This document shows, in pieces, positions 8,501 to 13,984 of a stretch of DNA of 19,853 nucleotides. How positions within the stretch are numbered: the stretch's first letter is position 1; each line of letters opens with the position of its first letter. The notes below the pieces were generated by a model. It had not been told where the DNA came from. It worked only from the letters and a program-made list of their open reading frames with translations, and did not search any database. The DNA is from CAXSEF01 sp964236585 (GTDB lineage Bacteria; Pseudomonadota; Alphaproteobacteria; Acetobacterales; Acetobacteraceae): contig CAXSFE010000073.1 in assembly GCA_964236585.1 (NCBI GenBank), positions 1 to 19,853 of the forward strand. Reading direction: 5' to 3'. A program made the translations under genes and the position numbers.

Positions 8501-8852
8501 CCAGCTCCGCGCCACCGGCGTGCGCATCGCCATGGACGACTTCGGCACCGGCTACTCCTCGCTCAGCTACCTGCAGTCCTTCCCGTTCGACAAGATCAAG
8601 ATCGACCAGTCCTTCGTGCGCGACGTCGCCCGCAACGCCGACAGCCTGGCGATCGTGCGCGCCGCCATCGGCCTGGGCGCCAGCCTGGGCATGAAGGTCG
8701 CCGCCGAGGGCGTGGAGACCCCGGAGCAGGTCGAGATCCTGCGCGCAGCCCGCTGCGACCAGGTGCAGGGCTTCCTCTACAGCCGCCCCTGCCCCGCCTC
8801 CGCCCTGCCGGAGCTGCTCGCGCTGCTGGGACACGGCGGCGGGCAGGGCTGA
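5505..8852 (+). CDS. Membrane PAS-GGDEF-EAL cyclic-di-GMP sensor protein
   Basis: 1115 residues from ATG 5505; GTG 5496 in frame, with AGGGAG at 5477-5482, is an alternative start. Order of domains: TM1 (about 36-62); a periplasmic sensor region with a Pro/Ala-rich part (about 166-233); TM2 (about 277-301); HAMP (about 300-352); PAS (about 364-416) followed by a disordered linker; a second PAS of the PAS_7 type (FDAALSNMSQGLCQYDSQGR, about 510-635); GGDEF with the motif intact at 751-755; EAL beginning EALLRW at 894. The EAL residues needed for phosphodiesterase activity look present: NVSPAQF, EITETV, DDFGTGYSSLSYL, KIKIDQSF, AEGVE, QGFLYS. The product RxxD inhibitory site before GGDEF reads GEAD, so its arginine is lost. 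The GGDEF domain carries a Gly/Pro/Asp-rich insertion (about 666-704) and an AGQAGAGQAGAG loop after the motif. Both synthesis and breakdown of c-di-GMP are possible; the net direction cannot be told. Confidence 0.93.
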   Translation: MQIPDAARPGGGGRRFPFRGRRSGTRARGPGPRTIRSSILAAFLCMTLITAALGWFSFLAIRHTGRLLVETYNLSLQAISDARAAAVDFAGMQAALLRRGVPGGVPERASDDVPDEAARRAAIESRVAELQRSLHQDLDIAASRTRSPEAATAAQAAEQALGHCTVPRPPADRTTASQAAAQPPSGGIADPGGASPAGTSPVPAAQATPEAATPRPIGPQPWPPAAPPPPDLAGETDWRALDRCVQDVERHIETLVEITAGDGVLHRQKALRAIGTSLALDALAVLAAVGLSGLLTWLLTRRIVGPVRDAAAAAARIADGELETAIPQGREDELGGLLAAMAVMRDNIRAMMESEVTQRRSAQSLLVDAVESTSEGVVLVDRHGRIALANTQAAELFPHAGALLRAGTPFARLVGPDPAPEDPVAPGRTDEPPGTAVPGPPPRTERTRRDDGPHAGADPPAASPDADPSAAYTGEWQLADGRWLRVSRSRTRAGGFVEIYSDITELRARAAELERINLQFDAALSNMSQGLCQYDSQGRLQVANTRYREMFRLPADAVVAGLSLREMIALSVAAGNHLRDLDDLFQEWTGLVAQRREATMCHELRDGRVVAVLHQPTSDGGWVSTFEDITDRRRAEAQIMFMARHDALTSLPNRTLFGERVQQALATLPPPGGGPGGNGDGNGGGDEDPPGSPADPGAARTRPFAVMHLDLDHFKSVNDAMGHPAGDRLLQQVAQRLLSCVGEADTVARLGGDEFAVVQAGLPDTGLHHAGQAGAGQAGAGETGRLARRIVAALSEPFMLDSARVSIGVSIGIAVAPADGRDALALLKNADMALYRAKAEGRSTARFFEPSMDVQVQARRRLELDLRRAVEEEQFEVHYQPLVDLDAGRVSGLEALLRWHHPVHGLVPPGDFIPIAEEVGLIVEIGEWVLHHACREAVRWPAGVSVAVNVSPAQFRTRHLVEAVREALQHSGLAPGRLELEITETVLLRESESVLATLHQLRATGVRIAMDDFGTGYSSLSYLQSFPFDKIKIDQSFVRDVARNADSLAIVRAAIGLGASLGMKVAAEGVETPEQVEILRAARCDQVQGFLYSRPCPASALPELLALLGHGGGQG

Positions 8853-9291
8853 AGCCTCCCCCGCCGACACGTCCCCCGCGCGCCAGGCCAGGGGCGGCTC
8901 GCCCCCGCCTTGAAGCCGGGCCGGGTCCGGGCGGAGCGGCCCGATGGCCCGCCCGGGCCAGCGAAACCCAAAGGGTACTATGAGCTTCGCAACAACCCTT
9001 GTTTGGAAGGAACAGCAAGAACCTTCTTTTTCTGAAGAGAAAGAAGCAAAAAGACTTTGCCCATGAGGTCCTGGCCACGCGGGCAGCTCCAAACCCATCG
9101 GGAAAAAGTTCTTTGGTTCTTTCTTTCAAGAAAGAACGTGCTTTCTTCCTGCTGCGGGGCACGAAGTCGGGCTTGCAGGTTCATGACACCCTCTGGGCCA
9201 GCGGAGAGGAGCCCGGCCTTCCTTCGGCGACAACCCGATGTTACGAGCCCCTGCCGCCGCCCCACGCGCACGGCCACCCCGGGGACAGCCC
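8853..9291. other. Intergenic region between the c-di-GMP gene and the PfkB kinase
   Basis: About 440 bp without a credible gene. It holds a degenerate scrap resembling one hairpin of the R-repeat family (CCAGGGGCGGCTCGCCCCCG near 8887-8906). It also holds the large palindrome described separately, whose centre is markedly richer in A and T than anything else here. Just upstream of the kinase, GGGGA at 9281-9285 is a fair Shine-Dalgarno for ATG 9292. Open frames crossing this region in several frames look like shadows. Confidence 0.6.
8967..9197. repeat. Large imperfect palindrome with A/T-rich hairpins
   Basis: The two halves are imperfect inverted copies meeting near 9082. The left outer end CCCAAAGGGTACTATGA (8967-8983) matches the reverse complement of the right outer end, CCCAGAGGGTGTCATGA (9181-9197). 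Inner parts align as TTCTTTTTCTGAAGAGAAAG against TTCTTTCTTGAAAGAAAG. Each arm carries its own hairpin: 9023-9046 (CTTCTTTTTC/GAGAAAGAAG, one mismatch, loop TGAA) and 9116-9137 (perfect arms GTTCTTTCTT/AAGAAAGAAC, loop TC). GGGCCAGCG occurs directly repeated at 8955-8963 and 9195-9203, beside the ends. This is the shape of a non-coding miniature inverted-repeat element, and it may also act as a bidirectional transcription end for the gene before it. Confidence 0.7.
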
Positions 9292-10272
9292 ATGCAGCCA
9301 GCACGCTTCGACCTTCTCGGCATCGGCAACGCCATCGTGGACGTGATCGCCGCCGTGCCGCACGACTTCCTGTCGAGCCACGGCATGCGGCCGGGCGCCA
9401 TGGCCCTGATCGACGCCGACGCCGCCACCCGCCTGACCGAAGCCCTGCCCGACGCCCGCCAGTCCAGCGGCGGCTCGGCCGCCAACACCTGCGCGGTCGC
9501 AGCCGCCCTCGGCGCGCGCGTGGCCTACGCCGGCAAGGTCGCCGACGACGCGCTCGGCCAGGCGTTCGAGCGCGACATCGCCGCCTCCGGCGTGCACTTC
9601 GCAAGCCGCCCGCTCGTCGGCGGCGCGCCCACCGCGCGCTGCGTCGTCCTGGTCACCCCGGACGCCCAGCGCACCATGAACACCTTCCTCGGCGCCTCGG
9701 TCGTGCTCGGCGACGCCGACATCGACGAGGCCCTGGTCGCGGACTCGGCCGTGACCTACCTCGAGGGCTACCTGTTCGACCCCCCCGCAGCCCAGGCCGC
9801 GTTCCGCCGCGCCGCCGCGTGCGCCCACCGCGCCGGCCGCCAGGTCGCGCTGTCGCTGTCGGACGCGTTCTGCGTCGACCGCCACCGCGACGCCTTCCGC
9901 GACCTGGTGCGCGGCGAGATCGACATCCTGTTCGCCAACGAGGCCGAGATCTGCTCCCTCTACCGCTGCGACCGCTTCGAGGACGCCGCCGCCCAGGCCC
10001 GCGGCGAGGTCGCCCTCGCCGCCCTCACCCGCAGCGAACAGGGCAGCGTGCTCTACCGCGGCACGGAAGCCGTCACGGTGGCGGCGGCGGCGGCCGAGGT
10101 GCTCGACACCACCGGCGCGGGCGACGCCTACGCGGCCGGGGTGCTGGCTGCCCTGGCGGCCGGGCGCGACCTCGCGGACGCCGGCCGGATCGGCAGCATC
10201 GCGGCCTCCGCGGTCATCGCGCAATACGGCGCACGGCCGCCGCCCGGCCTGCGGACGCTGGCCGGGCTGTAG
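9292..10272 (+). CDS. PfkB-family carbohydrate/nucleoside kinase (adenosine-kinase-like)
   Basis: 326 residues, normal for a ribokinase/PfkB kinase. These enzymes phosphorylate a sugar or nucleoside with ATP in the cytoplasm. The N-terminus FDLLGIGNAIVDVIA, the substrate-side motif SSGGSAANT (58-66), and the ATP/anion-hole motif DTTGAGDAYAAG (272-283) with catalytic Asp 278 are intact. The start-proximal pattern and the GGSAANT form resemble alphaproteobacterial proteins annotated as adenosine kinase, but ribokinase- or fructokinase-like activity cannot be excluded from sequence. ATG 9292 was chosen because GGGGA lies 6 bases upstream and the fold begins at once; an upstream in-frame ATG at 9238 adds only a Pro/Arg-rich tail. 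Confidence 0.93.
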   Translation: MQPARFDLLGIGNAIVDVIAAVPHDFLSSHGMRPGAMALIDADAATRLTEALPDARQSSGGSAANTCAVAAALGARVAYAGKVADDALGQAFERDIAASGVHFASRPLVGGAPTARCVVLVTPDAQRTMNTFLGASVVLGDADIDEALVADSAVTYLEGYLFDPPAAQAAFRRAAACAHRAGRQVALSLSDAFCVDRHRDAFRDLVRGEIDILFANEAEICSLYRCDRFEDAAAQARGEVALAALTRSEQGSVLYRGTEAVTVAAAAAEVLDTTGAGDAYAAGVLAALAAGRDLADAGRIGSIAASAVIAQYGARPPPGLRTLAGL

Positions 10273-10337
10273 GCGCCGAGCCCGACGGCCCACGCCACGC
10301 CGGACAGTGCTTCCCCGGCTCCAAGGATCGGTCGAAC

Positions 10338-11248
10338 GTGGACACGCCACCCGGCTCGCCTCCCGTCCCCCCGAGACTGATCCGGTTCGACGACGCGGGA
10401 TCGGACATCCACCTGCTCGGCCTCCAGCAGGCGGCGATCAGGGCGGCCTTCTTCGGTCCCGCGCAGCCGCCGCCCCCGACCATGGACGGTCCTTCCTGGG
10501 CAAAGGGGTTCATCGCCCGCGAGCACGCGGCGGCGGACATCACCTTCCAGGCCGTCGCCGCAGGCCGGATGCGCTGCCCGAGCCCCTGGACGAACGTCCC
10601 GGCCACGGAGACCGACGCGTTCGTGCCCGACTCCTGGAACCTGCAGGGCTTCGACACGGTCCCGGTGGTCCACGCGTTCGAGGAGGGCGGCCGGGAGTTC
10701 TTCCTTGCCTTCGCCGGCCTGAACGCCAGGCCGACGCACCTGATCATCCCGGCGCTCGGGTGCGTGTTCCACGAGTTCGACAAGGCACGGGCCGCCCCGC
10801 TGTACGAGGCGGTCACGGCCCGGCGCGTCCGGTGCCGCGCTGCGCACGCGCGACTTCGCCGGAACCGTCTGCCTTCTCGACATGGTCACCAACCACGGCC
10901 ACCAGATGATCAACCACCTGAGCGGCCTGCAGCGCCTCGTCGACAGTCAGCTGCTACGTCGCCCACATCGGCACATTGCAGCACAAGGTCGCGTTCTTCA
11001 GCGGGGCGGAAGGCGTCGTGCATGGTCCGACGGCCGAGCTGCAGCGGCTGGAAGTCGGTCCATACTCCGCGGAGTTCGGACAGCCCCCCCACCTGCTGCC
11101 GACCGGCTGCGTGCGCGACATACCGACCGACACGAAGCGGGGCCCGGGGCACTTCGACTACGAGATCACGGACGTCTCGCCCATCATCGAGACCCTGCGC
11201 GCCATCCTCGGCGGCGATCGCGGCGCCTCGACGCCCGCCGTGGCCTGA
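10338..11248 (+). pseudogene. Frame-broken gene of unknown function (two shifts)
   Basis: The reading starts at GTG 10338 with AAGGA at 10323-10327. It runs in the first frame to about 10815-10830 (ending near FHEFDKARAAPLYEAVTA), continues in the second frame (GAALRTRDFAGTVCLLDM, HGHQMINHLSGLQRLVD) to about 10940-10955, then in the third (YVAHIGTLQHKVAFFSG, then FDYEITDVSPIIETLRAIL) to TGA 11246-11248. Joined, it gives about 300 residues that read like one protein. Each break has the same sense (one base gained or two lost). I do not recognise the family; a role in surface polysaccharide work is only a guess from the GH99-like neighbour, which it faces with 9 bp between the two stops. Either a true pseudogene or two sequencing indels. 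Confidence 0.75.
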
Positions 11249-11257
11249 TCGCCGGGC

Positions 11258-12352
11258 TCAGCGCCTGTCGCACAGGCCCGAGGGCGACAGCAGCCCGCCG
11301 CGGACCCTGGCCACCTCGAGGAGCAGGTCTCCGTCGCAGCCGAGGGTCGGGACGAGATAGCCCCCCTCGTCGTTCTCGTCCCAGGCATAGATCAGGGCGG
11401 TCCTGAACGGCTGCTGCCGCGCCCGGCCCAGCGCCTGGCGCAGATGGGCGGCGAACTCGCCGGGCCGTCCGGCGGCGTAGAAGGCGTCGATGCCTACCCC
11501 GGGGCGCTGACCCGCCTCCCAGGGGACGGGGTGCTCGACCCGAGGACGGCGGTCCCAGCCGGCCATCGCCAGCGGCACGTAGGGCAGGCCGGTGCGCTCG
11601 AAGACGTTCCATCGCTCGGCGACGGCGCTGGCGAGCCCGGAATAGGGCCCGCCGGGCCGCGGCCCCGGGATGGCGTAGGCGCCGAGGCCGTCGGCGTGGA
11701 TCTCCCTGGCAACTTCCGGCGTCTCGTCGGGATTGCCCATCAGGACGATGCAGGGCTCCCGCCCCGCCTTCGCGGCGACCAGGGCGCGGAACTGGTCCAT
11801 CCGGGTCCGCCATGCGTCCGCGCCGCCCCAGTTCCTCATCGCCGCCTTGAGGTCGGACAGCAGCAGGAAGAACAGCGGCCTCCCATCCACCAGACGCTGG
11901 TACTTCGGATGCGCGAGCCGCTCGGCGTGGTAGTCCGCCAGGCCCGTCGGGTCCGACCCGGTGATCAGGCAGAAGCGAGGCCCGACATCATCGAGGCCAA
12001 GGTAGGTCTCGAGCGCCCAGCCCATGGGATTGCCGGGCGGGAACCCGCAGAACGCCCAGTAGTCGAGGCCGGCCGCCCTCGCCTGCCGCATCTCGACCCT
12101 CAGCTCGTCGCGATCGGGGGGCGGCACGACGACGCCGGCCGCCGTCGCGGCGACGAAGAACGGGACGCGCCTTTGCCACTGGCGAGGAGACAGGCTGCGC
12201 TCGACGGCAGTGGTGGGAACCGAGCCCGGACCATACCAGGCATCCCAGCGGATCGCGCCCAGCAGCACGTCCAGCTCCGCCGCCAACAGCGGTGCAGCCG
12301 CCAGCCCTGCAAGCAGGCTTCGTCTGGACATCCGACCCAGGCTCAAGACCAT
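11258..12352 (-). CDS. Exported GH99/WbsX-like glycan-active protein
   Basis: 364 residues. Features like those of the glycoside hydrolase 99/WbsX-like family: LLGAIRWDAWYGPG near 30-43, YWAFCGFPPGNPMGWALETY near 99-117, the NGR-like VDGRPLFFLL (155-164), and AWDENDEGGYLVPT near 323-336, the place where relatives have an AWNEWxEG-type motif. Proteins of this kind are often found in polysaccharide clusters; whether this one is a hydrolase is unproven. The N-terminus SRRSLLAGLAAAPLLAA looks like a twin-arginine signal, so export is likely. The start is uncertain. ATG 12352 has AAGGAG only 2 bases away; TTG 12346 has a better spacing; ATG 12331 would put the twin arginines at the very start. Converges on the broken gene. 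Confidence 0.78.
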   Translation of the reverse strand: MVLSLGRMSRRSLLAGLAAAPLLAAELDVLLGAIRWDAWYGPGSVPTTAVERSLSPRQWQRRVPFFVAATAAGVVVPPPDRDELRVEMRQARAAGLDYWAFCGFPPGNPMGWALETYLGLDDVGPRFCLITGSDPTGLADYHAERLAHPKYQRLVDGRPLFFLLLSDLKAAMRNWGGADAWRTRMDQFRALVAAKAGREPCIVLMGNPDETPEVAREIHADGLGAYAIPGPRPGGPYSGLASAVAERWNVFERTGLPYVPLAMAGWDRRPRVEHPVPWEAGQRPGVGIDAFYAAGRPGEFAAHLRQALGRARQQPFRTALIYAWDENDEGGYLVPTLGCDGDLLLEVARVRGGLLSPSGLCDRR

Positions 12353-12755
12353 CGCTCCTTCCCGGCCCAGCTGCTACAAGCCTAGGACATACCCGCTTGA
12401 GTAGCGAGATCGGATCATCACTCGCCTTGATTGACGGGCTGAGCGCAGGAGTCTGGGCGGATTTCATCAGACGTGCAGCCACACGGCACCTCGTCTCCAC
12501 GATGGAAGAGCAAGCAAGGCCGGGCTCTGCCCGGACCCGCAAAGGGTCCGAGGACCCTTTGATCCCTTGACTGAAGGAAAGCCATTCAAGGGGCTCCCCT
12601 TGGCGGGGTCCCCGCCTTCAAGCGTGGGGGCAGAGCCCCTGGCCTTCCTTTCCGGCCGCCCCGGGACACGTGCCCCGCTTCGTGATCGCCCGCGCTGCAA
12701 CCGCCACGGCCGTGCGGAGTAGCACAGGCGTCACATCACTGCCGCGGAGCCTGCC
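12353..12755. other. Divergent intergenic region upstream of the secreted-protein pair
   Basis: About 400 bp between the leftward GH99-like gene and the rightward small secreted gene, so both promoters should lie here. It contains repeat R3 (described separately). Outside R3 I see only AAGGAGCG just before the GH99-like gene (on the minus strand), a GGAG at 12745-12748 serving ATG 12756, and the short palindromes GGGACACGTGCCCC (12663-12676) and CACGGCCGTG (12705-12714). No convincing -35/-10 pair was found. Confidence 0.5.
12510..12653 (+). repeat. Composite inverted repeat, copy R3 (divergent)
   Basis: The most diverged full copy. From the left: GCAAGCAAGGCC, hairpin 1 (CCGGGC-TCT-GCCCGG), hairpin 2 with an altered but perfectly paired stem (AAAGGGTCC-GA-GGACCCTTT), spacer with CTTGACTGAAGGAAAGCC, hairpin 2' (CAAGGGG-CT-CCCCTTG), the linker GGCGGGGTCC, extra sequence, hairpin 1' (GGGGC-AGA-GCCCC), and the outer end GGCCTTCCTTTCC. 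The fact that stems change while pairing is kept is clearest in this copy. Confidence 0.78.
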
Positions 12756-13064
12756 ATGCGCCCCCTCGTCCTCGCCGCCCTCCTGGCCTTCACCGCCGCG
12801 ACCCCTGCCCTTGCGCAGAGCAGCCCGAGCGCGACCGCCGTCGGCGGCAGCAGCGGCCAGATAGGCCAGGGCGACACCAGCACCTCCGGCAGCATGGGCG
12901 GCGGCAGCGGCGGCAGCGGCGGGATGCACACCGACCCGGTCTCGCCAGGCGGCGTCGGCTCCGGCATGTCCACCAACACCCAGCCCTCCGGCTCGGGGAC
13001 CTCCGGCATGGCGACCCAGGGCAGCTCCGCCGGCGGAACCGCGACCGGCGCGACGGCGCACTGA
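12756..13064 (+). CDS. Small secreted Gly/Ser/Thr-rich protein
   Basis: 102 residues. A clear Sec signal peptide (MRPLVLAALLAFTAATPALA, cleavage likely before Gln 21) is followed by a low-complexity mature part rich in Gly, Ser, Thr and Met (GSMGGGSGGSGGM and similar), with no cysteine and no known domain. Such a protein would be disordered and periplasmic or extracellular. GGAG lies 7 bases before the ATG. It precedes another small secreted protein in the same direction, with a hairpin between them. Function unknown. Confidence 0.72.
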   Translation: MRPLVLAALLAFTAATPALAQSSPSATAVGGSSGQIGQGDTSTSGSMGGGSGGSGGMHTDPVSPGGVGSGMSTNTQPSGSGTSGMATQGSSAGGTATGATAH

Positions 13065-13075
13065 CCCGACGGGGC

Positions 13076-13094
13076 CGGCAGGCCTGGCCTGCCG
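13076..13094 (+). terminator. G+C-rich hairpin after the small secreted gene
   Basis: CGGCAGG-CCTGG-CCTGCCG forms a perfect 7-bp stem 11 bases after the stop codon at 13064. The bases inside the loop could extend the pairing. No T-run follows, so termination is weakly supported; it may only stabilise the upstream transcript. Confidence 0.4.
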
Positions 13095-13154
13095 CCGCCC
13101 CGCTTCGTCGCCGTCGCCTGCCCGTTGCGCAGGATCGCCCCGCCGGCTCGCCGC

Positions 13155-13160
13155 AGAGGA
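13155..13160 (+). promoter_or_regulatory. Shine-Dalgarno fixing a GTG start
   Basis: AGAGGA stands 9 bases before GTG 13170. It supports that start over the in-frame ATG at 13125, because the signal peptide also begins right after this GTG. Confidence 0.6.
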
Positions 13161-13169
13161 CACCCGCAC

Positions 13170-13688
13170 GTGCGCACCGCCTCCAGCCTGCTGGTCGCAG
13201 CAGCCCTCGCCCTCGTCGCCCCCGCAGCCCGGGCCCAGACCGCCGGGCGCGACGCTGCCATCGGGACGAGCGGCCCCGCCTCCAACCGGGCCAGCAACAT
13301 CGACCGCGCCGACACCCCCGGCGGGATCGCGCCGCATCTGCCGGGGCCCGCCACCCCGGAGGACTCCGGCCCGGACGGCCTGTTGCGCGCCGCGGACCGC
13401 GCGCTGGCCGAGCACCATACCGGCGCGGCGCAGGAGGCCCTGGAAAGGGCGGAGACGCGCCTGCTCGACCGCAGCACCGAGGTCGACGCGAGCAGCCGGC
13501 CTGACCAGGACCCCAGGGTGCTGCACGTGAGCGCGGCGCTGCAGGCCCTGGGCCGCGGTGACATCGCGGCGGCACGGGCGGGGATCGCGGTCGCCATGCA
13601 GGGCGACATGCCGCCCGCGACGATGCCGGGCATGACGCCCCCGATGCAGCAGCCCCCGATGCAGCGGCCCCTGTCCTCCCCGCGCTAG
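13170..13688 (+). CDS. Secreted protein of unknown function, Ala-rich helical core
   Basis: 172 residues from GTG 13170. A Sec signal peptide (VRTASSLLVAAALALVAPAARA, cleavage before Gln 23) leads into a polar, Pro/Gly-containing stretch. A predicted helical core LLRAADRALAEHHTGAAQEA (roughly 72-91) follows, with ALERAETRLLDRS and AALQALGRGDIAAARAGIA, then a Met/Pro/Gln-rich tail (MPGMTPPMQQPPMQ). The core has the look of a short TPR-like helical pair, and I recall similar uncharacterised proteins in Acetobacteraceae, but no function is known. Same direction as, and 105 bp after, the other small secreted gene; the typA start is about 300 bp downstream. Confidence 0.78.
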   Translation: MRTASSLLVAAALALVAPAARAQTAGRDAAIGTSGPASNRASNIDRADTPGGIAPHLPGPATPEDSGPDGLLRAADRALAEHHTGAAQEALERAETRLLDRSTEVDASSRPDQDPRVLHVSAALQALGRGDIAAARAGIAVAMQGDMPPATMPGMTPPMQQPPMQRPLSSPR

Positions 13689-13984
13689 GCGACGCCCACG
13701 CGCCTCGCCGGCCCGCACGCCGTCTGCAGAGCCCCGGGGCAGGGACGCTGCGGTTTTCCCTCGCACTCGGCTGCGCGCCACCCTATGTGTGCGCCGCAAC
13801 ACGACACGCACCGTGCCCCGGCGCCGTGGCCGGGCCCGTGGGCTCGGCCGCGCGGCCGACCCGGCGCAGCCGCCCGGGGCGACCCGGCCGGCGTCGCCCT
13901 CCTCGGCGTGGCCCCGGCGATTCGGCGGGGCAGGGACACGCGAAACACCGCGCCGCATCCACGGCGCCAGACGCAGGCAGCCGC

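Noticed and set aside
5439..9098. A 1219-residue minus-strand open frame opposite the c-di-GMP gene
   Set aside because: It mirrors the codon structure of the PAS-GGDEF-EAL gene; composition is Ala/Arg/Gly/His/Val rich with no domain. Such long antisense frames are normal in very GC-rich DNA.
10800..10960. Programmed ribosomal frameshifting in the broken gene
   Set aside because: Two shifts in one gene, with no slippery heptamer or stimulatory structure at either place; indels or sequencing errors are simpler.
9057..11360. A 767-residue plus-strand frame across the palindrome, kinase and broken gene
   Set aside because: It reads the kinase in the wrong frame (Arg/Pro-rich) and merely happens to join the first frame of the broken gene.
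12663..12714. Short palindromes GGGACACGTGCCCC and CACGGCCGTG as operators
   Set aside because: Palindromes of this size are frequent by chance at this G+C content, and nothing ties them to a regulator.
13752..13790. A sigma-70 promoter for typA (TTTTCC ... CTATGT)
   Set aside because: The spacing between the two boxes is about 23 bases, too long, and the -35 match is poor.
13787..13984. N-terminal extension of TypA
   Set aside because: Pro/Arg/Gly-rich sequence unlike the family; TypA proteins start at the MDIRNIAIIAHVDHGK-type N-terminus.
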